Made by a program: the position numbers and the translations under genes. From [Streptosporangium] indianense (GTDB taxonomy: Bacteria; Actinomycetota; Actinomycetes; Streptomycetales; Streptomycetaceae): a stretch of 44,357 nucleotides of DNA. The DNA lies in NCBI RefSeq assembly GCF_021474405.1, contig NZ_JAKEIO010000060.1, positions 1 through 44,357 of the forward strand, in the 5' to 3' direction. Shown one piece after another: positions 1 to 8,795 of this stretch. How positions within the stretch are numbered: the first letter of the stretch is position 1; the number at the start of each line of letters is the position of its first letter. The notes beneath the pieces were generated by a model. It saw only the letters and a program-made list of their open reading frames with translations, was not told the DNA's origin and searched no databases.

Positions 1-915
1 CCCGAATCCCACCCCACCGTCGACCCGCGCCTCGCCATCGCCCTGGGCAGCCCGCAGCACGGTGACTCGGCCGCACGCCGCGCCGGAGCCTCCTTGCGCC
101 GCCTGACCACCTCAGCCACTCAAGAGGTCGCCGAACAGACGCGTTTCGCGCAGGAGTTGCAGCAGCCCGTCACCACCGGACGGGTCATCGCCGTCACCTC
201 GATTCGTGGCGGCGTCGGCAAGTCCACGGTCTCCGCGTTGCTCGGCCGTACCTTCAACCACTACCGGCCCGACCCCGTGCTCACCCTTGAGGCAGACGCC
301 GCCCTGGGCACCCTCCCGGTACGGATGGGCGCGGACACGGTGCGCTGGTGCTGCGCCGACCTCGCCCGCATCCTGACGCCGGCGATGCAGCTCACCGACA
401 TCACGGGCTACCTGGTTCCCGTGGCCGATGGCGGCTGGCTGCTGCCCGCGAGCCAGGGACGGGTCGGCGCCCCCATGGACATGCGCACCTACCGGACGGT
501 GACGCTGGCCCTGCGCAGGTACTTCTCGGTGACGGTGGTGGACTGCGAGACGCTGCCCGGCGAGGTGGCACGTACAGCGATGGACACCGCCCACGCACGT
601 GTCGTCGTCGCCCCGATGACCGCCGAGGGCATTCACGGCACCCGCCAGGTCCTCGACTGGCTGGGCCAGTTGCCGCACTCCGCGCTCGCCACCACCGTGG
701 TGGCTCTCAGCGCGAACTCCCCCGACACCACCCTCGACCCGAAGACGGCCGCAGCGCACCTGCGTGAACCCGGCGTGCCCGTCGTCCTGCTTCCCTACGA
801 CCGCCATCTCGCCCAAGGAGGACCCATCCACACCGCCATGCTGGGCCGGAGCACCCGGGACGCGGCCGTCCGCCTGGCGGCCGAGGCGATGCAGCGAGCG
901 GTGCGGGTGCGATGA
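1..915 (+). CDS. MinD/ParA-like P-loop ATPase (5' end outside window)
   Basis: P-loop ATPase of the MinD/ParA (SIMIBI) class. The frame is open from base 1, so the gene almost certainly starts left of the window; the TTG at 94 is only an internal possibility. About 30 residues precede the first recognisable block. The deviant Walker A reads SIRGGVGKST (bases about 211-240), followed by a switch-like LEADAALGTLP region and a VVDCETLPGE stretch where MinD proteins have the Walker B aspartate. Its stop overlaps the start of eccC (ATGA at 912), so the two are translationally coupled. MinD-like ATPases are often encoded beside EccC in actinobacterial type VII loci, where a role in positioning or energising the secretion complex is presumed but not established. 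The family call is firm; the role is inferred. Confidence 0.85.
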   Translation, partial: PESHPTVDPRLAIALGSPQHGDSAARRAGASLRRLTTSATQEVAEQTRFAQELQQPVTTGRVIAVTSIRGGVGKSTVSALLGRTFNHYRPDPVLTLEADAALGTLPVRMGADTVRWCCADLARILTPAMQLTDITGYLVPVADGGWLLPASQGRVGAPMDMRTYRTVTLALRRYFSVTVVDCETLPGEVARTAMDTAHARVVVAPMTAEGIHGTRQVLDWLGQLPHSALATTVVALSANSPDTTLDPKTAAAHLREPGVPVVLLPYDRHLAQGGPIHTAMLGRSTRDAAVRLAAEAMQRAVRVR

Positions 916-3900
916 CCCAGCAGGTGATCCACCGGCCCGCCCGCAGCACCCGGCCCCTCGATCCCGCCGCACCTCGCACCATCGAGGCGCCCCCGAACCT
1001 CCCGGAGGGCAAGGTCGGCAACGCCGCCACGGCGCTGCTGCCCATGGCCGGTGTCGTCAGCTCGGTCGTGCTGATGACGGTCATCCGCAACAGCCAGTTC
1101 GCCGCGATCGGCGCACTCGTGCTGGTCGTCGCCCTGCTCGGAGCGGTGGCGCTGTTCCTGTCGCAGCGCGGCAAGGCGCAGCGCACCCGGCGTGTGCAGC
1201 GTGAGCGCTACCTGGAGTACCTGGAGGAACTGCGTGAGGAACTGGGCACCGCCGAGCGGGAACGGCGGCAGGCGGCGCGCGAGCTGAACCCGCCGCCCGA
1301 GGCGCTGTACGACCTCGTCCGGGACCCGGCCAGGCTGTGGGAGCGGCGGCGCCCGGACGCCGACTTCCTCTCGGTTCGGGCCGGCACCGGCGACGTACCG
1401 GCACATGAGCTGGGCATCGCGCAGAACAGCACCGGCGGTGTCCTCACCCCACCGGACCCGTTCATGCTGAACGAGGCCCGCGCCCTCCAGGGCCGCTTCG
1501 GTACGGCCACGGACTTCCCGCTCACGGTGCCGCTGGACAGGGCCGGGAACGTCAGCGTCATCGGCGACCGGGACGGTGTCCTCCGGGTCGCCCGCGCGCT
1601 CCTGCTGCAGATCGTCGTGACGCACGCGCCGGACGACGTCGCCGTGGCCCTCGGCACCGGTGACGAGCCGGAGTGGGCCTGGGCGAAGTGGCTGCCCCAC
1701 ATCCTCGATCCACAGACGTCCGACGGCCCGGGCGCCGCCCGTCGCATAGCCCCCCGCCTGGCCGAGCTGGCTCGGCTGTGCGCCCCCGACCTGCGGCAGC
1801 GCGCCGCGTACGCCGCCGAGGTGCGCCGTGGTCTGTCGGGCAGGACCAAGGACGCCCTGCGCCTGACCTCCCGCATGCTCGTGATCAGCGACTCCTACGG
1901 TGACACCGCGGCCGAACTCCCCCGCCCCGATGCAGCGATCGGACTGCCGGAGATGGGTGTCACCGTGCTGCATCTGCTCCAGCAGCAGGTGCACGAGCCC
2001 GACCAGGTCAGCGTGCGCATCACCGTCGACGATGACCGAATCACCGTGGACGACCTACGCGGGAACATCGGCCGGGGAACCGTCGACGCGGTGAGCACCG
2101 CGGGCGCGGAGGGGATCGCCCGCATGCTCGCTCCCCTGCGACTGTCGGCCGAGTCGGCGGCCGAGGACACGCCCGTGTCCGGTCCGGTCGACTTCCCCGC
2201 GCTGCTGGGCATCCATGATCCGGCCGACCTGGACCTGCGCCGCCTGTGGGCACGACGCAGCGAGCGGGACTTCCTGCGCGTCCCCATCGGCCTCTCCGAC
2301 CGCCACGAGCCGGTGCTCCTGGATCTGAAGGAGTCCTCGCAGCTCGGTATGGGCCCGCACGGACTGTGTGTCGGCGCCACCGGCTCCGGCAAGAGCGAAC
2401 TGCTGCGTACCCTCGTCCTCGCTCTCGCCGCCACCCACTCGCCGGAGGACCTGGCCCTGGTCCTGGTCGACTACAAGGGCGGAGCCACCTTCGCCCCCTT
2501 CGCCGAACTTCCCCATGTGGCCGGCGTGATCACCAACCTGGAGAACCAGGCAGGGCTCGTCGAACGCGTCCACTCCAGCCTGGCCGGCGAGGTCAAGCGC
2601 CGCCAGCAGGTCCTGAAGGACGCCGGGAACATCGCCGACATCGGCGAGTACGCCACCGCGCGGGCCACCACCCGCCCTGAGCTGGACCCCCTCCCACACC
2701 TGTTCGTCGTCATCGACGAGTTCGGCGAACTCATCACCGCCAAACCGGACTTCATCGACCTGTTCTTGTCCATCGGCCGTATCGGCCGCTCCATCGGGGT
2801 ACATCTGCTGCTGTCCAGCCAGCGCATCGAGGGCGGCAAACTCAAGGGTTTGGACACCTACCTCTCCTACCGGCTCGGTCTGCGTACGTTCTCCGCGGAC
2901 GAGTCCCGTACCGTCCTCGACACCACCGACGCCTTCCACCTCCCGCCACTGCCGGGCTTCGGTTACCTCAAGGTCGACACCTCCACCTATGAGCGCTTCA
3001 AGGCCGGATACGTCTCCGGCGCCTACCGCGGACCGGCCCGGCGCGACCCATACGACGACGAGCCACTCGTCCGCCCGTACCCCGCATACAACATCCCTCA
3101 GGAGACGGAGACGGTGGAGGAGCCCGTCGTCACCCAGCGGGAGACCGGCCCGACCGTCCTGTCCGTCATGGTCGGCCAACTCGCCACGGCGGCACTGCCG
3201 GTACGCCGCATCTGGCTGCCCCCACTGCCCGACGCCACGACCCTCGACACGGCCGCAGGCCCCCTCCGAGCCGACACAGACGGTGTTCGGCTCACCCATG
3301 CAGGCGGCCCGATGCGTGTCCCGCTCGGCGTCCTGGACGACCCGGCCCGGCAGCGGCAGCAACCGTGGCAGCTGAACCTGACCGTCGCCGGCGGGCACGC
3401 AGCCGTCATCGGAGGCCCTCAGTCCGGCAAGACCACGCTCCTGCGCACCCTCGTGCTGTCCCTCGCTCTCACCCACACGCCGTACGACGTCGCCGTGTAC
3501 GGCCTCGACCTGGCAGGCGGTGGCCTGTCCGCCCTCGCCGGACTACCGCACGTCGGCGGCATCGCCTCCCGCGCCGACCACGAACGAGCCGCCCGCACGG
3601 TCGCCGAGACGCGCGGCATGCTGGCGATGCGCGAGGAGCTCTTCCGCGAGCACGGCATCGACTCCGTCGACCAGCTGCGTAACCTGCGGTCCCAGGGACG
3701 GCTGTCCGAACTGGCCGCCACCGACATCGTGCTCGTCATCGACGGCTTCGGAGCGCTGCGCGACGAATTCGCCGACCTCGACGACGCCGTGGCCGACCTG
3801 CTCAAGCGCGGCGGCGGCTACGGCATCCACGTCGTGGCCGGGATGCTGCGCTGGAACGACGTCCGCATCGCCACCCAGTCGATGTTCGGCACCCGTATCG

Positions 3901-4883
3901 AACTGCGCCTCAACGACCCGGCCGACTCCTCCATCGACCGCAAACTGTCCGAGACCCTCGCCCCGGACACCCCCGGCCGCGTCCTGACCGACGGCAAGCT
4001 CTTCGCGCAGGTCGCCCTGCCCCGCATCGACAGCCGGCCGGACACCGGTGACCTGGGACCGGCCCTCGAACGCACCGCCCGCACGATCCGCGCTTCCTGG
4101 CACGGCGAACTCGCCCCGCCCGTCCGGGTGCTCCCCACTCGCCTACGCGCGGCCGGGCTGCCTTCCTCAGCCACCGAACCGGCGGCGATCCCCGTCGGCG
4201 TCGACCAGGAAACCCTCGCGCCGGTCCTGCTCGACCTGTTCGGCACGGACCAGCACCTGTTGATCCTCGGCGACAACGAGTGCGGCAAGACCAACCTGCT
4301 CAAGCTCATCGCCCTGCAACTCGTCGAACGGTACGGCGACAAGGAACTCGTCTTCGGGGTCTACGACCCCCGGCGCGGCCTGCGCGGCGTGGTACCCGAG
4401 CCCTACCGCGGCGGCTACGCCCACAACGCCAAGCTTGCGAACGCGCTGTCCACGGGCATCTCCACAGAGCTGGAGAAGCGCCTGCCGGAGACGGCGGACC
4501 CCGACGCGCCTGAGAACGGCGAGTCTTCCTTCACCGGGCCTCGCATCGTCATCCTGGTCGACGACTACGACATCCTCACCACAGCGGGCCAACAGCCCCT
4601 GGCCCCCTTCCTGCCCTACATCTCTTCCGCGCAGGACATCGGCCTGCACTTCGTCATCGCCCGACGCAGCGCCGGCTCCTCCCGCGCACTGTATGAACCC
4701 CTTCTGACCACCCTTCGCGAAACCGGCACCACCGCCCTCGTCATGACCGGCGATCGCACCGAAGGCCAGCTCTTCCCCGGCCTGTACGCGTCCCAGCAGC
4801 CGCCCGGCCGGGGCACGCTCGTCCGCCGCGGACGCCCCCACCAGCTCATCCAGACCGCCCTCGCAGACGAAGAAGGCCCGTGA
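912..4883 (+). CDS. eccC: Type VII secretion FtsK/SpoIIIE ATPase EccC (three ATPase domains, CaCb fused)
   Basis: Motor ATPase of ESX/type VII secretion, 1323 aa, the usual size for a fused EccCa-EccCb. Two hydrophobic segments lie at residues about 42-85, followed by a charged coiled stretch (residues about 95-130). Three FtsK-type modules follow. D1 has Walker A GATGSGKSE near residue 490 and Walker B VVIDEFGE near 600, with the catalytic Glu present. D2 has GGPQSGKTT near 834 and VIDGFGAL near 940. D3 has GDNECGKTN near 1120 and LVDDYDIL near 1212. D2 and D3 lack the DE pair of D1, as expected for the substrate-binding, regulatory modules of EccC. The gene overlaps both neighbours by 4 nt. 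No EccB, EccD, EccE, MycP or WXG100 gene is visible in the window; they may lie to the left or elsewhere in the genome. Confidence 0.93.
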   Translation: MTQQVIHRPARSTRPLDPAAPRTIEAPPNLPEGKVGNAATALLPMAGVVSSVVLMTVIRNSQFAAIGALVLVVALLGAVALFLSQRGKAQRTRRVQRERYLEYLEELREELGTAERERRQAARELNPPPEALYDLVRDPARLWERRRPDADFLSVRAGTGDVPAHELGIAQNSTGGVLTPPDPFMLNEARALQGRFGTATDFPLTVPLDRAGNVSVIGDRDGVLRVARALLLQIVVTHAPDDVAVALGTGDEPEWAWAKWLPHILDPQTSDGPGAARRIAPRLAELARLCAPDLRQRAAYAAEVRRGLSGRTKDALRLTSRMLVISDSYGDTAAELPRPDAAIGLPEMGVTVLHLLQQQVHEPDQVSVRITVDDDRITVDDLRGNIGRGTVDAVSTAGAEGIARMLAPLRLSAESAAEDTPVSGPVDFPALLGIHDPADLDLRRLWARRSERDFLRVPIGLSDRHEPVLLDLKESSQLGMGPHGLCVGATGSGKSELLRTLVLALAATHSPEDLALVLVDYKGGATFAPFAELPHVAGVITNLENQAGLVERVHSSLAGEVKRRQQVLKDAGNIADIGEYATARATTRPELDPLPHLFVVIDEFGELITAKPDFIDLFLSIGRIGRSIGVHLLLSSQRIEGGKLKGLDTYLSYRLGLRTFSADESRTVLDTTDAFHLPPLPGFGYLKVDTSTYERFKAGYVSGAYRGPARRDPYDDEPLVRPYPAYNIPQETETVEEPVVTQRETGPTVLSVMVGQLATAALPVRRIWLPPLPDATTLDTAAGPLRADTDGVRLTHAGGPMRVPLGVLDDPARQRQQPWQLNLTVAGGHAAVIGGPQSGKTTLLRTLVLSLALTHTPYDVAVYGLDLAGGGLSALAGLPHVGGIASRADHERAARTVAETRGMLAMREELFREHGIDSVDQLRNLRSQGRLSELAATDIVLVIDGFGALRDEFADLDDAVADLLKRGGGYGIHVVAGMLRWNDVRIATQSMFGTRIELRLNDPADSSIDRKLSETLAPDTPGRVLTDGKLFAQVALPRIDSRPDTGDLGPALERTARTIRASWHGELAPPVRVLPTRLRAAGLPSSATEPAAIPVGVDQETLAPVLLDLFGTDQHLLILGDNECGKTNLLKLIALQLVERYGDKELVFGVYDPRRGLRGVVPEPYRGGYAHNAKLANALSTGISTELEKRLPETADPDAPENGESSFTGPRIVILVDDYDILTTAGQQPLAPFLPYISSAQDIGLHFVIARRSAGSSRALYEPLLTTLRETGTTALVMTGDRTEGQLFPGLYASQQPPGRGTLVRRGRPHQLIQTALADEEGP

Positions 4884-6277
4884 CCAAGGACGTCATCGCC
4901 CTCACCCCTCAGATGCCGGACCTGCCCACCCTGCTCGCGGGCCTGTACGCCGGCGGACCCGACCTCGGCGTGGACACCACTGCCGACGGCGCAGTCGTCC
5001 AGCTCTGCGGCCCTGACGGCCGTCCCCTCGTCTCGGTGGAGGCGCCCATTCTCGTCCAGGTCCCTGGCGAGACCACGCGTCTGCTGGACCACGCGGTCGA
5101 GGACGGGCCGGTGTGGTGGACCGAGGCCCGCGCCTCGACCGCCGTCGCCGAAGCCGGACGGCTCGCGGGCTCCTTCGCCGGACGGCTGGCCACCGTGCTG
5201 GGCGGGACGGTGTGGCCCCCGGAGGCCGCCACCACCGAGGTCGTCCCCCTCACCACCGACGTCTCCGCGTTCCCGGCCCCCGCCGCGGGCCCCCCTGCCG
5301 TGGACGTCCTCACCGACAGCACCGCCGTGGTCATCCAGGACCGCCCCCTGATCGCCACGACCAGCTGGCTCTCCGACGCCCTGCGCACCACGACCGCCAC
5401 CGACCGCGCCCTCCAGATCGTCACCCCACCGACGGCACGCCTGACCCTGCCCACCCGCACGGCCCTGCGGGGCCTGCCCAACCGCTGGGTCGTCCAGGAC
5501 CCCGAGCACGGCTACTACGACGGGCTGTCCGGCGCCGTACTCCACTGGAAGAACGGCACCTTCACCCCTGTACAGGACGCGCAAGGCGCAGCAAGGGTCG
5601 CTGAGGCCTTCACCCCCGCCCCCGACACAGGCGACCGCCAGCTGATCCTCACCCTGCGCACCCGCCACCCCGCCGATGAGAACCTCGTCCTCGGCCACGC
5701 CCTCGAAACGGCCTTCCGGCACCTGACCGGCGCACCGCCCGCGGGGTGGAGCACCGCGGAACCGATCAACCTCCCCTGGTCCAGTCGCCAGTTGACCGAT
5801 CTGGCCCGCGCCCGCGCTCCCCGGCCCACCTGGCTCGTCGCGGTCGGACACCCCGGCCGCCCCGCCCTCGCAACCCTCCGCGTTCTGCGCACTCCGGCGG
5901 GAGTCGAGGAAAACATCACCCTGGCGCTCGGCTACGGAGGTGACGAGACGCCGCCCCTGGACGCCGTCGAGGAGCTCGCGACCGCACTCGACACCGAGCA
6001 CGGCCTCGTCACCCTGCTCACGTCGCTGCGCTCAGCCCGCCGCGACCTCACGGTTCCGCCGCGCCTGGAAGCCCCGCCCGTTCCGGTGGCGTTCACGCTC
6101 GGCAGTGACGAGGCGGGGACCATCGGTCTGGTGCGTGCCGGTCATCCGCCTCTCGGCCCTGTGCCGACTCGGCTCGGCCCGGAAGGCAAACCCGCGCTCC
6201 ATTACGTCCTGGGCGACGGATCCGGCCCTCACTCGAGCGTGCTCCAGCGTCTCATCGAACATCTGAAACGCGGATGA
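4880..6277 (+). CDS. T7SS-associated protein of unknown function (DUF6177-like)
   Basis: A 465-aa soluble protein starting at a GTG that overlaps the eccC stop (GTGA). No signal peptide or membrane span is evident and I see no catalytic motif. The N-terminal about 130 residues are acidic and Ala/Thr/Pro-rich. The middle block (residues about 150-240) contains LQIVTPPTARLTLPTR and YYDGLSGAVLHWKNG, which I associate with the DUF6177 family found next to eccC in Streptomyces; that assignment is from memory. The C-terminal half, from about residue 245, looks like a second globular domain. Tight coupling to eccC suggests a cytosolic chaperone, adaptor or substrate-specificity factor for the secretion ATPase. 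The reading frame is secure; the function is unknown. Confidence 0.8.
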   Translation: MTKDVIALTPQMPDLPTLLAGLYAGGPDLGVDTTADGAVVQLCGPDGRPLVSVEAPILVQVPGETTRLLDHAVEDGPVWWTEARASTAVAEAGRLAGSFAGRLATVLGGTVWPPEAATTEVVPLTTDVSAFPAPAAGPPAVDVLTDSTAVVIQDRPLIATTSWLSDALRTTTATDRALQIVTPPTARLTLPTRTALRGLPNRWVVQDPEHGYYDGLSGAVLHWKNGTFTPVQDAQGAARVAEAFTPAPDTGDRQLILTLRTRHPADENLVLGHALETAFRHLTGAPPAGWSTAEPINLPWSSRQLTDLARARAPRPTWLVAVGHPGRPALATLRVLRTPAGVEENITLALGYGGDETPPLDAVEELATALDTEHGLVTLLTSLRSARRDLTVPPRLEAPPVPVAFTLGSDEAGTIGLVRAGHPPLGPVPTRLGPEGKPALHYVLGDGSGPHSSVLQRLIEHLKRG

Positions 6278-6404
6278 CGTCCCGCCCCACGCCTATGTCA
6301 GGTATCAGCCTCACTCCAAGGCTGTGGTCCGAGCAGGGCTCGATCATGCAGACGCCGCCGGGGGCGACGACCGTTCGGTGTCGTCACCGCCGGAGCGGAA
6401 CGGC

Positions 6405-6445
6405 CGGGGCGGCTCGCGCCCAGGTCACCAGTGCGAGCCGCCCCG
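6405..6445. terminator. Bidirectional terminator between convergent genes
   Basis: A perfect 13-bp inverted repeat (6405-6417 with 6433-6445) separated by 15 nt lies between the stop of the T7SS operon (6277) and the stop of the minus-strand lipoprotein gene (6455). There is no T-tract, which is common for Streptomyces terminators. The stretch 6278-6404 holds nothing else I recognise. Confidence 0.75.
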
Positions 6446-6454
6446 ACAGCAGTG

Positions 6455-6964
6455 TCAGGAACTCGGCTTGTCGGTGGAGGCAGGGGTTTTGCCGGGCTCC
6501 GCGGGCTGGTGTGTGAAGACCACGAGGTGCCAGGTGCCGTCCTCCCGCGTCACGGTGAAGGTGTCCCGCATGGTCTTTCCGTTCTTGTCCTCGGCCATCA
6601 GCCGGGCTGAGCCGGTGTCCGGGCCCATGTCCTGCTCGACCCGCACGTTCTTGATCTTCCAACCTCGCCCGCCCCTGTCCGCGAGGATCTGCCCGGCCTC
6701 CTGCCTGGACCACTTCTCGTCCTTCACGCCCCCGACTTCGATCAGTCCGGCGACGCTGCGGGAGTTCAGGGCGTCCACGTACGCCACGACGGCCTCGCGG
6801 GCCCCCACGGACGATTCCGAGGCCGAAGGGGCCGAAGGGACGGAGGGGGCCGAAGGGACCGAAGGGCTTGAGGACTTGTTCTCGTCGTCACCGGACGAGC
6901 AGCCGGCCGCGAAGGCCAGAGCGGCCAGAGCGGCCGGCACAGCCAGAAGATGTCGACGCTCCAC
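6455..6964 (-). CDS. Secreted lipoprotein, NTF2-like fold suspected
   Basis: A 169-aa lipoprotein. After MERRH comes a hydrophobic h-region and a lipobox ending LAFAAGC, so Cys about 22 should be lipidated and the protein anchored on the outer face of the membrane. A Ser/Pro-rich spacer with repeated SVPSAPS units (residues about 28-50) leads to a domain (residues about 55-160) containing VVAYVDALNSRS and a DGTWHLVVF strand near the end. Both resemble SnoaL/NTF2-like or mycobacterial low-molecular-weight lipoprotein domains; this is a weak fold-level impression. It starts at a GTG preceded by TAGGAG and lies 43 nt downstream of the secreted amidase gene on the same strand, so the two probably form an operon and act together at the cell surface. 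Confidence 0.8.
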   Translation of the reverse strand: MERRHLLAVPAALAALAFAAGCSSGDDENKSSSPSVPSAPSVPSAPSASESSVGAREAVVAYVDALNSRSVAGLIEVGGVKDEKWSRQEAGQILADRGGRGWKIKNVRVEQDMGPDTGSARLMAEDKNGKTMRDTFTVTREDGTWHLVVFTHQPAEPGKTPASTDKPSS

Positions 6965-7007
6965 AGCGCACTCCTATGTGGTTCCTGTGAGGGGGATCAG
7001 CAGCCTG

Positions 7008-8213
7008 TCAGGTGCGGTGCGCGTACCACCAGGCACGCGGATGGTCCGACAGGAGCTTCTTCAGGCTTTTGTTGTGGGTGTCGCTGGTGTGGTACGTCAG
7101 GTATGGCGTACCCCGGTACTTCTTCGTGACGATCATCGTGTGGTCGATGTTCTTGTCGCGGCCCCAGTCGGCCTGGAGAACGTCCGCCTTGGCCATCTTC
7201 CACACGTTGTCGAGGATCTTGGTCCGCTTCGAGTGCTTCTTCGCGAACCAGTACCAGTTCTCCGCAGCCGCCCATGTGTAGCTGGTGGTCCACTTCGTCG
7301 GCCCGTAGAACCAGTACTTGTTGCTGGGCCTCTGGATGATCGCGCCGCCCTTGGGGCCCCAGCCGCCGGCATGCATCGCCTGGGAGACGAAGTTGGTGCA
7401 GTCGGTGCCGTACGTGCGCCAGGCGCTGTTGTGGTGCTTCCAGTACCTGTCCGCGTAGGCGACCATCTTCCCGTAGCTGTAGCGGCTCCATGCCATCGGC
7501 TTGTCGCCGGAGTCCTCGCTGCCGCCGGGAAGAGGAGCAGTGCCGGAAGCGGCGTCCTTGTCTCCCTCGTCCTCGTCCGCCTTTCCGCCGCCGTCATCGA
7601 TGCCGTCATCGGTGCCGTCAGCGGCGTCCACGTCGGACACCTGCGTGGTCGGCGTGGGGCCGCCCTCCGTATCGGTCGTGTCGGACGACAACAGCCAGCT
7701 GCCGTCGGAGCCCTGGGTGAACTTCACGGTGTGCGGTACGGACAGTTCCTCGTACTCCGGGGCGCCGTCCGCGACCTCCTGGGGCGTGAACGGGAGGTGG
7801 AGGCGGGTCTGCTCGGTGAGCTGGAGCGTTGCCGACTGGCCGGTGACGGAGGTTCCGGTCACCTCCACTTCGACCTGGGCCTTCGTGTAACCGCCGTCGA
7901 CTTCCTTGTAGCGCTTGCCCTTCTCCACCAGCGCGGCTAGATCATCCTGCACCTGCGCGGTCATGGAGCGCGTGGCCTCGACGCGGGCGGTCGCGGCTCC
8001 GGCCGTCGGACGAGTCGTCGTCAGCATGTCGGCCCGCTGCTGCAGATAGCGCTCGGCGAGCCGAGTGAGAGCGGTGGTGTCGACGCTCGCCGACGAGGCC
8101 GCCACCGGAGACGCGGGCTGGGCGTCCGCCGGGGTACCGGTGAGCACGAGCATCGTGGCTGTGGCCGAGGCGGCGGCTCCGGTGAGGACACGTCTGTGAT
8201 GCGCCATGCGCAT
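7008..8213 (-). CDS. Secreted amidase-domain protein (Amidase_6, papain-like fold)
   Basis: A 401-aa exported protein with a signal peptide (MRMAHHRRVLTGAA...TPADAQPA). A helical, charged region (residues about 40-200) is followed by an Asp/Gly-rich acidic linker (about 205-250) and a C-terminal putative amidase domain (PF12671 type). The domain carries YGTDCTNFVSQAMHAGGWG with the presumed catalytic Cys, NIDHTMIVT with the presumed catalytic His, and a terminal WWYAHR. Members are thought to cleave cell-wall peptides or amides, but the substrate is not known. I chose the ATG at 8213 because GGGGGA sits 5 nt upstream; a GTG at 8231 in the same frame lacks a ribosome-binding site. The upstream region (8214-8347) contains a small hairpin at 8299-8316 of unknown role. 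The gene is followed by the lipoprotein gene. Confidence 0.85.
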   Translation of the reverse strand: MRMAHHRRVLTGAAASATATMLVLTGTPADAQPASPVAASSASVDTTALTRLAERYLQQRADMLTTTRPTAGAATARVEATRSMTAQVQDDLAALVEKGKRYKEVDGGYTKAQVEVEVTGTSVTGQSATLQLTEQTRLHLPFTPQEVADGAPEYEELSVPHTVKFTQGSDGSWLLSSDTTDTEGGPTPTTQVSDVDAADGTDDGIDDGGGKADEDEGDKDAASGTAPLPGGSEDSGDKPMAWSRYSYGKMVAYADRYWKHHNSAWRTYGTDCTNFVSQAMHAGGWGPKGGAIIQRPSNKYWFYGPTKWTTSYTWAAAENWYWFAKKHSKRTKILDNVWKMAKADVLQADWGRDKNIDHTMIVTKKYRGTPYLTYHTSDTHNKSLKKLLSDHPRAWWYAHRT

Positions 8214-8347
8214 GAAATCCCCCTTGATCACGGCTGACTGATCGGGTCAGCCCGCGGACCAAGAGGTCGCGTTCGGACATCGCGTTCCTGTGCGGCGCAT
8301 TCCGGATCCAGGAATGTCCGATTCCTGGTCAGGGGCGGCGTTGCCCC

Positions 8348-8386
8348 ATGGCCCCGACCCGGGTGAACTCCCGGGCCGGGGCCATG
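8348..8386 (-). terminator. rnpB terminator hairpin
   Basis: An inverted repeat of about 16 bp with one unpaired position, separated by a short loop, lies immediately 3' of the RNase P RNA on the minus strand. It is GC-rich and has no U-tract. Confidence 0.8.
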
Positions 8387-8395
8387 GAGGGCAGA

Positions 8396-8795
8396 CGAGT
8401 CGGGCTGTACGCCGGGTTCTGTTCCCCGGGTTCCTCGCGGAGCCCGGGGCGACGGCCATCCATCTAGGGCCGGTGTTGCCACCGGCCTCATGCGGTCTAC
8501 CCGCGGACTCGGGCGGGCAGCCCTCGATCGTCCGCGCAGGAGCACCGAGGTGCTCCCTCTTGACCTTGCTCCGGGTGGGGTTTACCTAGCTGCCTGAGTC
8601 ACCTCAAGCACTGGTGGTCTCTTACACCACCGTTTCACCCTTACCGAGGACCGAGGTCCCCGGCGGTCTGCTTTCTGTGGCACTGTCCCGCGGGTCACCC
8701 CGGGTGGCCGTTAGCCACCACCCTGCCCTGTGGAGCCCGGACGTTCCTCGGGAAGCCCCCTCACGGGGACTCCACGCGGCCGTCCGCCCGGCTCG
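8396..8795 (-). ncRNA. rnpB: RNase P RNA, bacterial type A
   Basis: Catalytic RNA of ribonuclease P, which matures tRNA 5' ends. On the minus strand the ends pair: 5' CGAGCCGGGC (8795 downward) with 3' GCCCGACTCG ending at 8396. The universally conserved core is visible: GAGGAACGTCCGGGCTCCA near 8755-8735, then ACAGGGCAGGGTGGTGGCTA, an ACAGAAA segment, and the distal AGGTAAACCCC near 8590-8575. At about 400 nt the length matches Streptomyces rnpB. The 5' end overlaps the last 11 codons of the upstream EamA gene on the same strand. A possible -10 (TACCAT, 8816-8811) lies inside that gene. The mature ends are estimates to within a few bases. Confidence 0.95.

Noticed and set aside
2055..3476. 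Minus-strand open frame of 473 codons inside eccC
   Set aside because: It is a shadow of the eccC coding frame with no recognisable domain.
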